From positions 62,556,729 to 62,620,728 of the forward strand of contig CM071845.1 of NCBI GenBank assembly GCA_036507285.1: a stretch of 64,000 bases of DNA, given 5' to 3'. Under the pieces are notes generated by a model. The model was not told where the DNA came from. It did not search any database and worked only from the letters and a program-made list of their open reading frames with translations. Source of the stretch: Trichosanthes cucumerina. Taxonomy: Eukaryota > Streptophyta > Magnoliopsida > Cucurbitales > Cucurbitaceae. Shown here in pieces: positions 20,229 through 31,286 of this stretch (positions are counted from its first letter, which is position 1; every line of letters begins with the position of its first letter). The translations under genes and the position numbers were made by a program.

Positions 20229-20643
20229 ATGTTTCTTTCCTCCTCTTCGAAATGGGTCATAGACTCTGGCGTTTCTTATCATATGGCAGGTAATCCCAAT
20301 TTATTCTCTCATATTTGTCTGTCTAAATCTTCACCTAATGTTACTATAGCTGATGGGACCACTTCTCTTGTTTTAGGATCCGTTACTGTCAATCTTACAA
20401 ACTCAATTTCATTGTCTTCTGTTCTAAGTTTACCACAATTCTCCTTTAATTTCATTTTAGTAAGTAAACTCACTCGCGATCTAAATTGTTGTATCTTATT
20501 CTTTCCTGGTTATTGTTTGTTTCAGGATCTTTTGACGAAGAAAACTATTGGTAAAAGGCATGAATCTGGAGGTCTCTACATTTTTAAATCACAAATGCCC
20601 ACATCCATTGCTTGCTCTAAAGTGTCCTCTCCCTTTGAAAAAC
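20229..20643 (+). pseudogene. copia protease and GAG-pre region
   Basis: It contains KWVIDSGVSYHMAGNP, an aspartic protease active site with DSG intact, followed by the usual flap region (TIADGTTSLVLGSVTV) and LVSKLTRDLNCCILFF, then TIGKRHESGGLYIF. The frame upstream (20032-20228) is shifted. The solo LTR at 20649 cuts it off. Confidence 0.82.
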
Positions 20644-20648
20644 ATTGT

Positions 20649-21914
20649 TGTTGCGTAAAATTATATTGCAATACCGCAAGTGTACGAGTCAAGTTTTAGT
20701 ATAGTGATTTGAGTACAGAGTATCATCCTCAGGAATGGGTTTTCTAGATTAATTAATTACCAAGATACTTTTTCTTAATTTTAGCTAAAACAACAAAACT
20801 TTGATGGATAGTGAAAAGAAAGATAGAAAATAAATGTACAATTGGAGACACGAATATGATAGAATTGAAGGAAGATGATTTCACAAGATAATTCCTTATT
20901 TAACACATGCAATGAACTAATATTATGAATTTATAAACAAGAAGTGAAAATACTCAAGAGAATCTCTCGATCCGTAGTGAGCCTCGCACACACGATAAAT
21001 TCTAAAGTTTCCTTATGAATTTTAAAAGCATACACGACATTAAGCAACTTCTTTATGTGTTTCCCAAAGAACTCTAGGTCATTCTCATGCCAGATTTCTA
21101 AGGATTTTGACAACTTTGTTCTAATCTAAGTTTCTTTCTCTCGAGTCCACTTAAACCAACAAGATTTATGAAATTAAGATGAATCGCCAAAAATAAATAA
21201 CATAACAAAGTTCAATACATAATCAAATCAATCTAAAACATGCTAATCAAATTCCAACTACAACGTTTAGCTACTCAAAATCACCATAAAAACAAGCTAA
21301 AGTCATAGGAAAAGTCTTTAAACTCAATTAAAAACTAAAAGAAAGAGAAATAAACTTATGTGTCGATGTGGGTCTCTCGTTCCCGAGCTCCCGTCACGAT
21401 CTCGAGCCTCCACAAACGCTTTAGCTCCCAAGGAATGCTCTTTTTTCTCCCCTTAGAGTGTGTATTTCGAAACTAGGGCTAAAAACTACCAAATTCGGCT
21501 CCTTTTGCAATGAAAACAACATGTTGTATTTATAGGGCTTTTCGGTATGACGTTGCAACGCTTGTCATGGCGTTGCAACGCTGTGCCTGCTGTCAGCCAA
21601 CCCACTGCGACCATTTTTGTCATATCTTTTCGCTCGGGTGTCCAAATGACCTCCGGTTTGATGCGTTGAAATCGTGATTTGATGTAGAATCTCTCAGTAT
21701 ATTTCTTATACTCAAAATACATCTATATTTTTCTTGCATCTTCAATTAAGCACACACATGTTTCAAATTGCACCAAAATAGTCTCAAAATACTCAATTCT
21801 TGCTTCTCAAGCTCAATTTCCTGAAATTAACCATAAAATACCATGAAGGCCCATGTTTTAAGTATAAAAACTAGCTAAAATATAGAAATATGATAGCATA
21901 TTTGCATGCTATCA
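20649..21914 (-). mobile_element. solo LTR of a Tat/Athila-like gypsy element
   Basis: This 1266-bp LTR is flanked by perfect ATTGT target duplications (20644-20648 and 21915-21919). On the minus strand it begins TGATAGCATGC and ends TTTTACGCAACA. The same LTR type occurs at 60765-62185 and 57661-58528, where primer site and purine tract are present. It has two GCGTTGCAACGC-type sites near 21551-21581. No internal sequence remains, so it arose by LTR-LTR recombination. It splits the copia copy around it. Confidence 0.92.
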
Positions 21915-21919
21915 ATTGT

Positions 21920-22244
21920 CATCTGGATCATCCATCTGTTTCCATTTTGAAGAGTCTTCGTCCTCAATTTAATCACTTGTCTTCCTTAGATTGCTAGTCA
22001 TGTCAGTTCGCTAAATTTCATCGTCTTAGTCTATATCCCAGAGTTAATAAACGTGCTAGTGCTCCATTTGAATTACTTCATTCTGATGTTTTGTGTCCTT
22101 GTCTTGTTGAGTCTAAGATAGGGTTTTGGTATTTTGTTGCTAAAGGCTACGCACAAATTTATGGGGTTGACTATTCTGATACTTTTTCTCATGTTGCTAA
22201 AATGGCCTTTGTCAGGTTATTCATTTCATTAGCATCCATTCATC
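21920..22244 (+). pseudogene. copia integrase zinc finger fused to RT fragment
   Basis: The zinc-finger region resumes right after the solo LTR (HPSVSILKSLRPQFN, a stop in LDC*SCQFAKFHR). Near 22138 it passes from YFV directly to AKGYAQIYGVDYSDTF of RT. The whole catalytic integrase core is therefore deleted. RT ends at LASIHH near 22244. Confidence 0.8.
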
Positions 22245-23060
22245 ATAACATACTTTCAATGCATGGAGCATGCTTCCTATGGTGGGATTTTAAAATCTAT
22301 ATGGCATACTTTATGCACATTTAATCAGGGATTTTAATTAAAACATACATTCACAATGCATAGTTAATTAAACACACTAAAGTGGACTGGTTTTGGCATC
22401 TAATGCAAGCAAACAACTAAATTATTACAATAATAATCTAGAATTAAAATCGAACTATTTCGAACGCTTCGAATTTGGGTCGAACCGGCTTGCAAATGTG
22501 TGAATCGGACCTTCAAAAGGTTTAACCGGGCTGTAAAAGGCTGAATCAGACCTCCAAATGGTGAAAAGGACCTCCAAAATGGAAAAACCGACCTCAAAAT
22601 AGTCAAAACCGGTCTAAAACCACCCAAACTGGATCAAAATCGCGCCGAACCGGTTCAAAGAAACTTGAATCGGTCAAAGTCAAATGGGAAGGTCAAAGTC
22701 AACATTGTCTTCTTCAATTTGAAATTGAAAATGCGGGCTGACATAAATTTGGGTTACTGTAGCAAATTAAAAAAAAACATCAGCTGCTCTGTTATGTGTT
22801 TTCAGGATCTCTGTGGCTTCTTTCTTTAAATTAAGGGCCTTCCTGAACTCCAATCGACTTGAAATTTTTACAGCTTATTCTACACACATTAATGCTCAAA
22901 CATACTTGAGCAATTTTAAAATAAAGTACAAATTGATGCTCAATTTAAATGCCAAAACCAGAAGAACACTTTAGACACCCAGAAAAATTGTATTTCAAAA
23001 AACACCCACCACAAAATACAATTGATCAAATTGAGTGCTCAAAATTGCTCTGATACCAAT
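22245..23060 (-). other. 5' leader of family-C copia (noncoding)
   Basis: On the minus strand this follows the primer site at 23047-23060 and so is the internal leader of the family-C element. It is rich in AACCGG and GGACCTCCAAA repeats around 22490-22660 and has no credible ORF. It breaks off at the second copia copy near 22245. Confidence 0.55.
23047..23060 (-). other. primer-binding site of family-C copia
   Basis: The minus strand reads ATTGGTATCAGAGC, the initiator-Met primer site with a one-to-two base gap after an LTR ending ...CACTCTTTCA. Confidence 0.75.
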
Positions 23061-26000
23061 TGAAAGAGTGTAGATTAAGAAAGCGGAAGAAATTTTGGAT
23101 CTTGAACACTCTAAGTTGATCAATTTTACAAAATAAAAAGCATGCTCAAATCTGGAAAAACAGAGAGTATGAACACATACCTTTGTTGTTCAAAATTCTC
23201 CTAATCCGTGGGCAAATTCTTGTCACAAACACTTTGTGGACAACTTCTAGTGTCTTCCCTACTATCCTCAGGCCTTGGAACAGATTGTGGGATCTTTGAT
23301 AGAGAGAATTTGAAGAGAGATGGGAGAAAGGTCTGAAAAACGTGAATCAGGAAAAATCTGATAAATCCTTGAAAATCTATGTGTTTCTTCTTCAATAAAA
23401 GCAAACCAAAAGCTTCTTCAAGCTAGGAGAAGATGACAACATGAAGATGATGAGGATTTAGCAAGAAGGAGGTGCTCAATTTGTGTGAATTTGAAAAAAG
23501 GAAATGGTGATTCATACTTTGTTCTTTGGTCCAATTGAAACTCAAAATTCAATTTTGAATTTTCATTTAATTTTAATTTTAAATTAATATAAAATTAATT
23601 TTAAATTAAAATTAATTTATTAATTAAATTAATTAAATAATTAAATTAAATATTTTTAAATAATTTATTTAATTTAATATCAAATATCAAATTAAATAAT
23701 TGGATCAATCCCGATTTCTCAAATCAACCGTTCAAACATGAATCCCTATTCATGTTATAAACTGAACCAATATTTAAATCATATTTAAATATTTCCAACT
23801 CTTCTTTATTATAGTTTAATTCTGAAGTGAATCAAATCCCGCAGCGGAAGTGATTGTGAATCGCGCGCTCTCAATTTAGTTACAACGATTTCATTCAAGA
23901 ACGAAACTAACTAGATTAAGCATATAAACAGAATATGGACAACAAGAAATATTACCTTTGAAGAACCTTTCTTCAAGTGCTGCTCCTCTCTCACGATCAA
24001 GATCTCAGCAACACGAACCACGAACGGACTAAGACACGACCACTGGATCTTCTCCGTTATTCTCTAGGTGAGGGAGGAATGTGGGCTCCCCTTAGGTAAG
24101 ATGAGATATTGTGAGGGGAGAGATTTGTGTTTTGGAACCTTTCCAACAACACAACAAAGCCTTAGGTTAACTTGACCTAGTTGCATTTAATGCAACTATA
24201 TATAAGGAGATAGGGATGGAAATTACCATCCTATCCCACTTTCATCCTCTCTTTAGTATATAGTTAATATGTGAATCCAATTCACATTAAAACTATATAT
24301 TATATCAATTATATCACATATAATTGATATGACATCTCATATATGAAATTGAACACTTCAATTTCATTCCCAACTTTATACCCTCAATATTACCATGTTG
24401 AGCCAACGGAGGGACCTAATAGACCTACAGTTCATGAGCTCCAATGATATGAGATTAACGGATCAAACTCTTTGATCCAGTTAATCAATATTCATTAACT
24501 ACAAGTCACTCCACTATAGACTTGTAGTTGCACTCTCCTCACTGTAGATTATATTGTGTCCACTGATATAATCATTACCCATGAGTCGACCCTTCACAGG
24601 TTGTTCGTAATCATGGCTGAGTCAAATTACCGTTTTACCCCTGTGATTACCTCTTTGCTCCTTAAGCACCACTGATCCTCTAATGAATAACAAGTCTAAG
24701 GTCCTACCATAGACTCATGCTTTCATAGAGGGTGGGGCCCCGTTGTTCAAGACCTGGAGTCAGTTCTTAAGGGAACAACCTATCTAATTCCCTAGTGTAG
24801 GAATGAGTGAATTTCATCTTGCACAGTTAAGTTCCCAGCTACCTACGAGGTTCTGTCCCTGAGAAGGTAGGCTTATTGAGTTGGCTACAGGCCACTCTCA
24901 CCCATACTAGTCTAAGGACAAACCCCTATAAGTAGGAGTTTTTAACTTGCTCAGGATTCAGGTCGAGTCACTAATGACCATCTATAAATTATTAGTCTTA
25001 TCCTGTAACTTGGTTTACGTTAGACTAATAATTTCTTGATCCGATCTTTTATGAACTTTTCATACAGGATGCCCCCTCTCGCATGTCAACTACATGAATG
25101 AGTTGGATTACCTCATTTGTACTAATTACAAAATGGGCCGCATCCATGGTGTTTCCAGAATGAGGTTTCCACCCTTTTATTCTTATACCATAGACCATTT
25201 AGGTTATATTCTTGAACACAATCCAAATAGTGTCCACTGCACTGATGTTCAAGATATATGTTATAACCTTGGAGCTTAATTGATTGGATTTATAAAACAA
25301 GACTGCAATTCTATCAAAACAAATAATCCTTTATTTAATTGATCAAAATTACACAAGTTTAGGGCATAAATCCCAACAAATTCATTATTAAAGTGTGACA
25401 CGTTAAATATATCACATATAATTAACGTTTTCTCCCAAAACCGAATTTGAACAATTCAAATTCTTTTTTCTTAAAATGTTACAAGACTTAGTCCGAGCTA
25501 GTAAGGGGACCTAATGGACCTACAGATCATGAGCTCCAACGATACGAGATTAACCGGTCAAACTCTTTAACCTAGCTAATCAACATTCGTTAACCACCTG
25601 GACACTCCACTAAAGCCCAGTGGCTGCACCCTCCTCACTGTAGATATATTTCTGTCCACTCGATATAACCATGATTAGTAAGTCGATCCTTCACGAATCG
25701 TTCGTCATTATAATAGCCGATCAAAATTATCGTTTTACCCCTGTAATTACTTCTTGTTCCTTAAGTCCCATTGATCCTCTAATGAACAATTGGTTTGTGG
25801 TCCAACCAACAAATCGAATCCCTCTCGGGCTAATGAGAGGGGTGGGCCTTTGTTCAAGACCCGGAGTCAGCACTTAAGGGAACAACCTCTCTACTAATCC
25901 CTAAAGTAGGTATGAGTGAATTCCATCTTACAGAACTATGTTCCCAACTATCTACCCAATCTTATCCCTGAAATGGGAGGCTTATTGAGTCGACAATCTT

Positions 26001-26247
26001 AGACCACTCTCACCCATGCAAATCTAAGGATAATCCGAATAAACATGAGTTCATGGCATGCTCAGGATTAAGATCGAGTTACCTAGGTCATTGTATGAAT
26101 ATAGTCAGTTAAGACAGTAAACGGAGTTATAAAGTCTAAGTGACTATTTCTTGTCCACTCTTATGCAAACTCATTGCATAGGATGCCCCCACTCGCATGT
26201 CTCCACATGAACGATTTAGGATCACATCGTTTGTACTTTACAAAGTG
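23061..26247 (-). repeat. family-C long copia LTR (interrupted)
   Basis: The LTR ends at 23061 before the primer site and is split by a family-B solo LTR at 23818-25383. Without it, about 1.6 kb remains. Its upstream end is cut at 26247 by the gypsy LTR at 26248. It carries an AT-rich tract (23555-23700). At 25640-25800 it has a diverged form of the module conserved in families A and B (tcgatccttcacgaatcgtt, then accgttttacccctgt-like). Confidence 0.7.
23823..25378 (-). mobile_element. family-B copia solo LTR
   Basis: This 1556-bp LTR on the minus strand runs from TGTTGGGATTTATGCCC at 25378 to ...GATTCACTTCA at 23823. It is flanked by perfect AATTC duplications (23818-23822 and 25379-25383). 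It inserted into the family-C LTR and later lost its interior by recombination. The related LTR at 41837-43397 still has its purine tract and RNase H. Confidence 0.9.
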
Positions 26248-28561
26248 TGTCACACCCCCTCCCGTACTACATGCTAACTTAGCCCGGAAGACGGCGTGAA
26301 GCCAACAAACATTGTTTACCTCTTAACAATACCTGTTGACCCTGTTATACCTGATAAACATACTATACTTGCATATGGAACACTTTAAACATAACACAAC
26401 GGAAAGTTGACAACTACTAAGCATACGTAAGGAGAAACTCTTCTTAAGTCTCTCTTGGAAACTAAAACAGGAAAGAGCATCACAACCAAAAACATACCAA
26501 ACCATGGTTTACACAACTACAACCTAGAATGTACACACAAACATAACTTCATAGTCCTCCTACAATACATATAGACTTTCTACACAACTCCACCCACGTA
26601 CAACATATCAAACTTGTGGAGCTTCCAACAGACTATGGCAGGATATCAGGCACTGGGAGCTCGATCTCTACCTGAAAATGGGAAAACACTGAAAGAATGA
26701 GGTATGAACCTCAGTGAGTGACTAAGTTTAAAAACTATTAACTCATAAATCATATCACCTGACCATCTATGAGCATATGCATCTGTAATCAAGCATTAAA
26801 TATAAACATATATTCATAATAGCTTTTTAGAAAGCCAACAAGTATGTCATTAAAATCTCGTAAGGCATATCATTAATTTTAACCCTTATAGAACATTTGA
26901 CAATCTACGTTGTGTACGGCATGTCCAGTACAACCAACGTTTACTCTACAATGTAGTGGGGCCTGCCCAACACTCCCATTGTCTTTGTCGTAGTAGGGCC
27001 CGCCCAGCACTCACGACAACATTGTTGTCACGGAGTAAACTCAACGTCGACAACAGAATATGACTTGTGTGCACACGGTACCATAAAGCCTCGGGCTCAA
27101 TATCTCAGTGATTTATTCACTCGAGTCTCAGAAAATAACATAAAAATATTTGAACAAGCCTACTTATCTTTTCTTTCGTAAAACTCAAACTTACTCAACT
27201 TGTTCATAAAAAAACTGGAAAACTTTAAATCATACTTGCTAGTACATACTTGCTCGAAATCATAACATTTTCATAAATTTCGACAATCAAGAACATATGC
27301 TCATAAATTTCATCAAGACATTTAGGCTCACAACGAGCACTTGAAATTATTTCTTAGAAAATATGAATACTCATAACATGTGTTCAAAGGAAAACAATAA
27401 GCATTGAAACCATTTCGTTTTAGCAAAACCTTGCATTTTCATAAGCATAATACAAGCCTATAAACCGTTTTCGAGCTTCATTTTATCACTCACAGTGTTA
27501 GAACTAGAACCTTGGTCTGTACACTCAACCTATTTCCTCTTGGCCTATCAAACAAACCAAAACCAAGCATTAGAACCTCGAGCTCAACAATTTCAACCTT
27601 AGAATTACAAAAAACCACACCATTTAATTTTCCAGCATTTTACACATTTCATGCCCTGACTTCATACTCTCATAACTTCTTCATTACTTAGCCAAAAAGG
27701 ATGTACTTTATACCAAACTCTTCCTTTTTGAACCCTCTAAAATCCATCTGAAGAAATAAAATTAAAATTCCCAACATAATGTTTCGAAAATACCTCGAAA
27801 GCCTCTTCCCTAAAAACAACCTTCTGCTGTTTCCAGATTCATTTCCCTACTGCAACCCGAAATTGACCTGAAATTTAAAATATCTTCCAGTCGTGTTCTA
27901 CTCATGATTTCTTTATGAAAGTTGTAGGAAATGCAATAAGCTTTCCAACCATACCTATTAGAGCTTGTGATTCGAATCCTACTGATCAACACGACCAAAA
28001 AACCAGAAGGTTCTCAGATTTGACAGCAAAATCTTTCCCCCGCCTTCCTTTAAACAAATCAGTAACTTAGCTACAGAATTTGCCCGAGCGTCCTTCAAGA
28101 ATCTTGTTCAAATATGAGTTAACTTTCAAGAAAATCAAACTTCAACTCTTACCGCTTCTTGTGGAGCTCGAAATACTCAAAACATCAGAACAGGTCTGAA
28201 TTATTTATCTTGCTGCCATGGGAGGTTGGATTGAACTTCCTCCCTTTCTTCTTCAACTTTAAACCAAAAATCACTTTATTCTCCTTCCTTCAACTTTCTC
28301 TCACGAGGCTCTCTGGTTTTCTTTCATAAAATGACAAGGAAATGGAAAGAAGGTGAATTAAATAAACTTAGAAAAGTTTTGGCGGTGGACCATTTTTTTT
28401 GTCATTTCCCTTTTACTTTTTCTCTTTTTCTCTTTTTCCTTTTCTTTTCTTTTCTTTTCTTTTCTTTTCTTTTTAAAGCAAAAATAAATATTTAAACATT
28501 TTCTTTCTTCTTTTCTTTTATTTTTTATAGGAAAATTTCAAAGAGAGATCTCGGGTTTACA
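26248..28561 (-). repeat. gypsy 3' LTR (2.3 kb)
   Basis: On the minus strand it starts TGTAAACCCGAGATC at 28561 and ends GGGGGTGTGACA at 26248. It is close in structure to the LTR at 45662-47943. It carries a (TTTTC)n run at about 28440-28471 and a repeated ACAACGTTGTGT/CCCGCCCA-type section near 26900-27060. A plus-strand 'ttcctcacccttaaga'-type purine tract lies just outside at 28562-28590. Confidence 0.85.
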
Positions 28562-28568
28562 ACTTACC

Positions 28569-29030
28569 TCACCCTTAAGAAATTTCGTCCTCGAAATTTA
28601 GTAGTCCTTAAGTGAAAATCGTCAGATACTTCTTTCTCATTTGGTCCTCTAACTCCAAGGTTACCTCCTCCACTTCGTGATGTCTCCATTGAACCTTCAC
28701 GAGTGGAATCGACTTGTTTCTCAAAACTTGTTCTTTCCTGTCGAGGATTTGAACTGCATCCTATATGTAACTCATGTCTTCTTTCAGCTGAACTGGTTGC
28801 GCTTGTAACACATGAGTCTTATCTGGAATATACTTCCTCAACATGGACACATGAAAAACATCATGTACTCGAGATAGTTCTGCTGGCAACTCCAGTCTGT
28901 AGGCTGCTGGCCCAACTCGTTCCACTATCTTATAAGGACCAATATACCTAGGACTCAACTTATCTTTACTGCCAAGCGAAGGACACCTTTCCATGGAGAT
29001 AACTTCAAGAAAACTTGGTCTCCGACCTGG
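28569..29030 (-). pseudogene. gypsy chromodomain region (integrase C-terminus)
   Basis: Minus-strand frames include KDKLSPRYIGPYKIVERVGPA, YRLELPAELSRVHDVFHVSM and LRKYIPDKTHVLQ, the usual run-up to the chromodomain. The chromodomain follows, with a stop after YI at about 28761 and a further degraded tail towards 28600. In live chromoviruses this domain targets integration to marked chromatin. Confidence 0.8.
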
Positions 29031-30080
29031 AATTCTAAGTCCTTTCGTTGCTTATCTGCGTAACTCTTCTAACGATCTTGAGTTACCTTCAGATTCTCTC
29101 TAATTACCTTAATATTGTCCGTCGTAATTTGTACCAACTCAGGATCAATTAGCTTTTGCTCTCCTACCTCGTTCCAACACATAGGCGTTTTACACGACCT
29201 TCCATATAGAGCCTAAAGTGGTGCCATGCAAATACTAGACTGCTAGCTGTTATTATAAGCGATCTCTATAAGTGATAAGTGTGTATCCCAACTTCCCTTA
29301 AATTGAAGGACACGTGCTCTCAACATGTTCTCTAATGTCTTGACGGTCCTCTCTGACGGACCATTTGTCTGATGATGGAACGCTGTACTAAAATTCAGCT
29401 TTGTCTCCATAGCTTTCTGTAAACTAGGCTAAAACTTAAAAGTAAATCTACGGTCCCTATCTGAAACTATGGACACTGGCACTTCGTATTGACTCACAAT
29501 CCTATCGACGTATAGCTTAGCAAGCTGATCAAGTGTAGTCGATTTAATCGGTATAAACCGTGTTGTCTTAGTGAGTCTATCCACCATTACCAAATACCAT
29601 CATGTCCACTTGAAGTACGTTGTACTAACAAACAGAAAATCCATAGTGATATGCTCCCATTTCCACTCCGGCACTGGTAGTGGGTTAAGGAGTCCCCCTG
29701 GCCTCTGTCTAATTTGTTTAACTTTTTGGCATATCAAACATCTTACCAACTCAATCAGTTACCTCCCGTTTCATTACGGGCTACCAATACGTTCCCTTCA
29801 AAGTTTTGTACATCTTGATGCTTCATGGATGCATAGGGTACGCTGAACTGTGAGCTTCCTCTAAAATAGCATCTTTAAGTTCACTAATACTCGGGACACA
29901 TATTCTTCTCTGCTTAACTATGGTTTCGTCTGTTCTCATTCTAAATTATGCCTCTGGGCCCTGTTTGGACATTCCAAACATTTTCTGCAAGTTACTATTC
30001 TCTGGTTGTCTTCTCACAGTCTCTCCTAGGAGTGAAGACCTGATCTAGAATTGAGCTAAAAGACCCCCCTGAATTCTCTG
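29031..30080 (-). pseudogene. gypsy integrase, degraded
   Basis: Across several frames the integrase core is recognisable: an HHCC-region CLICQKVKQIRQRPGGLLNP near 29720, LVMVDRLTKTTRFIPI near 29590 (first Asp), SIVSDRDRRFT near 29450 (second Asp), and SERTVKTLENML near 29340 (Glu). The acidic triad is present but stops and frameshifts are frequent. Confidence 0.8.
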
Positions 30081-30083
30081 CAG

Positions 30084-30854
30084 TCACAACTGCATTAGAA
30101 CCCCTAGAGTACTTGAAAAGGTTACTCGAATACCACACAAGGCGTCCCTAGGAAGTCTCAACTTCCTGCTTAATGCATCTGCTACTATGTTCGCCTTACT
30201 TGGATGGTCTTCTATGGTATAATCATAATCTTTAATCAGTTCTAACCATCTTCTCTGTTTCATATTAAATTCTCTCTGATCAAAGATATATTTCAGGCTC
30301 TTATGATCTGTAAAAAAAAATGTGACACCTCTCACCAAATAAACAATGCCTCCAGATCTTTAATGCTAAAACAACTGCTGCTAGCTCAAGATCATGAGTA
30401 GGGTAATTACATTCGTGCTTTTCAAATTCCTTGATGCATAAGCTATTACTTTTCCTTCTTGCATGAGCACACACCCTAAACCTTGCCTCGAAGCATCATA
30501 GTAAATCACATACTCTTTTCCCGTTACAGGAAGTGTTAGAATATGTGCTGTAACTAATCTCTTCTTCAGCTCCTGGAAACTCTGTCCGCACTTATCTGAC
30601 CATTCAAACTTAACATTCTTCCTTGTCAAAGCTGTTAAGGGTAATGCTAATCGTGAGAAATCCTCAACAAATCGTCTGTAGTATCCTGTCAAGCCTAGGA
30701 AACTACGTACCTCTGTCGCACTAGCTGGTCTCTCCCAGTTGACCACGACTTTCACTTTATACAGATCCACACTAACTCCATTTGCTAAGACAACATGCCC
30801 CAAAAACACTACCTGATTCAACAAAAAATCACATTTGGTGAATTTAGAGTACAA
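30084..30854 (-). pseudogene. gypsy RNase H and RT C-terminal part
   Basis: One frame (30854-30381) reads LYSKFTKCDFLL-like sequence, GLTGYYRRFVEDFSRLALPL and the RNase H start YYDASRQGLGCVLMQ. A second (30338-30084) reads FFTDHKSLKYIFDQREFNMK, RRWLELIKDYD and KANIVADALSRK. A frameshift lies between them near 30360. The fold order is as in other gypsy elements. Confidence 0.87.
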
Positions 30855-31281
30855 CTATTTATCACGTAGCGTTTGTAGAATAATCCTCAGGTGTTCCTCA
30901 TGGGCTTTCCTCGTTCTGAGTGTTGTCTTAGGAATATCTGATTCCCTAACCTTTAACTGATGGTATCCTGATCTTAAATCAATATTAGAAAACACTGATG
31001 CTCCTCATAACTGGTCAAAAAAGTCATCTATACGGGGTAAAGGATACTTGTTGCGTATCGTGACTCTGTTTAACTGTCTATAATCAATACATAATCTAAG
31101 GGTACCATATTTCTTCTTTACAAATAACACTGGAGCTCCCCAAGGCGATACACTAGGTCTGATGTATCTTTTATCGACTAGTTCTTGTAACTGCATCTTC
31201 AGCTCCCTAAGCTCGCTTGGAGCCATTCTATACGGCGCTTGCGAAATAGGTGTTGTTCCTGGTAACAATTCAATAGTGAAC
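30855..31281 (-). pseudogene. gypsy RT N-terminal part lacking its catalytic core
   Basis: It begins right of the copia insertion with ELLPGTTPISQAPYRMAPSE, then SPWGAPVLFVKKKYGTLRL, DYRQLNRVTIRNKYPLPRID and, in another frame, a DLRSGYHQLKV-type block. Near 30920 sequence passes from a TTLRT-type segment straight to an AHEEHLR-type segment. The fingers-palm section with the xxDD catalytic box is therefore missing. This deletion alone makes the RT inactive. Confidence 0.85.
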
Positions 31282-31286
31282 TCAAC

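Larger units (their letters stand above)
18719..22244 (+). mobile_element. copia element, 171-bp-LTR family, second copy (truncated)
   Basis: Same family as the element at 7822-11518: LTR 18719-18889, primer site 18890-18900, leader, gag, protease, then integrase and RT pieces. A gypsy-type solo LTR (20649-21914) interrupts it between protease and integrase zinc finger. After it, integrase jumps directly into RT near 22138 and the copy breaks off at about 22244 without a 3' LTR. Confidence 0.85.

Noticed and set aside
28438..28471. (TTTTC)n tract as a regulatory element
   Set aside because: Ordinary pyrimidine microsatellite in a gypsy LTR. The other LTR copy has a shorter, irregular run.
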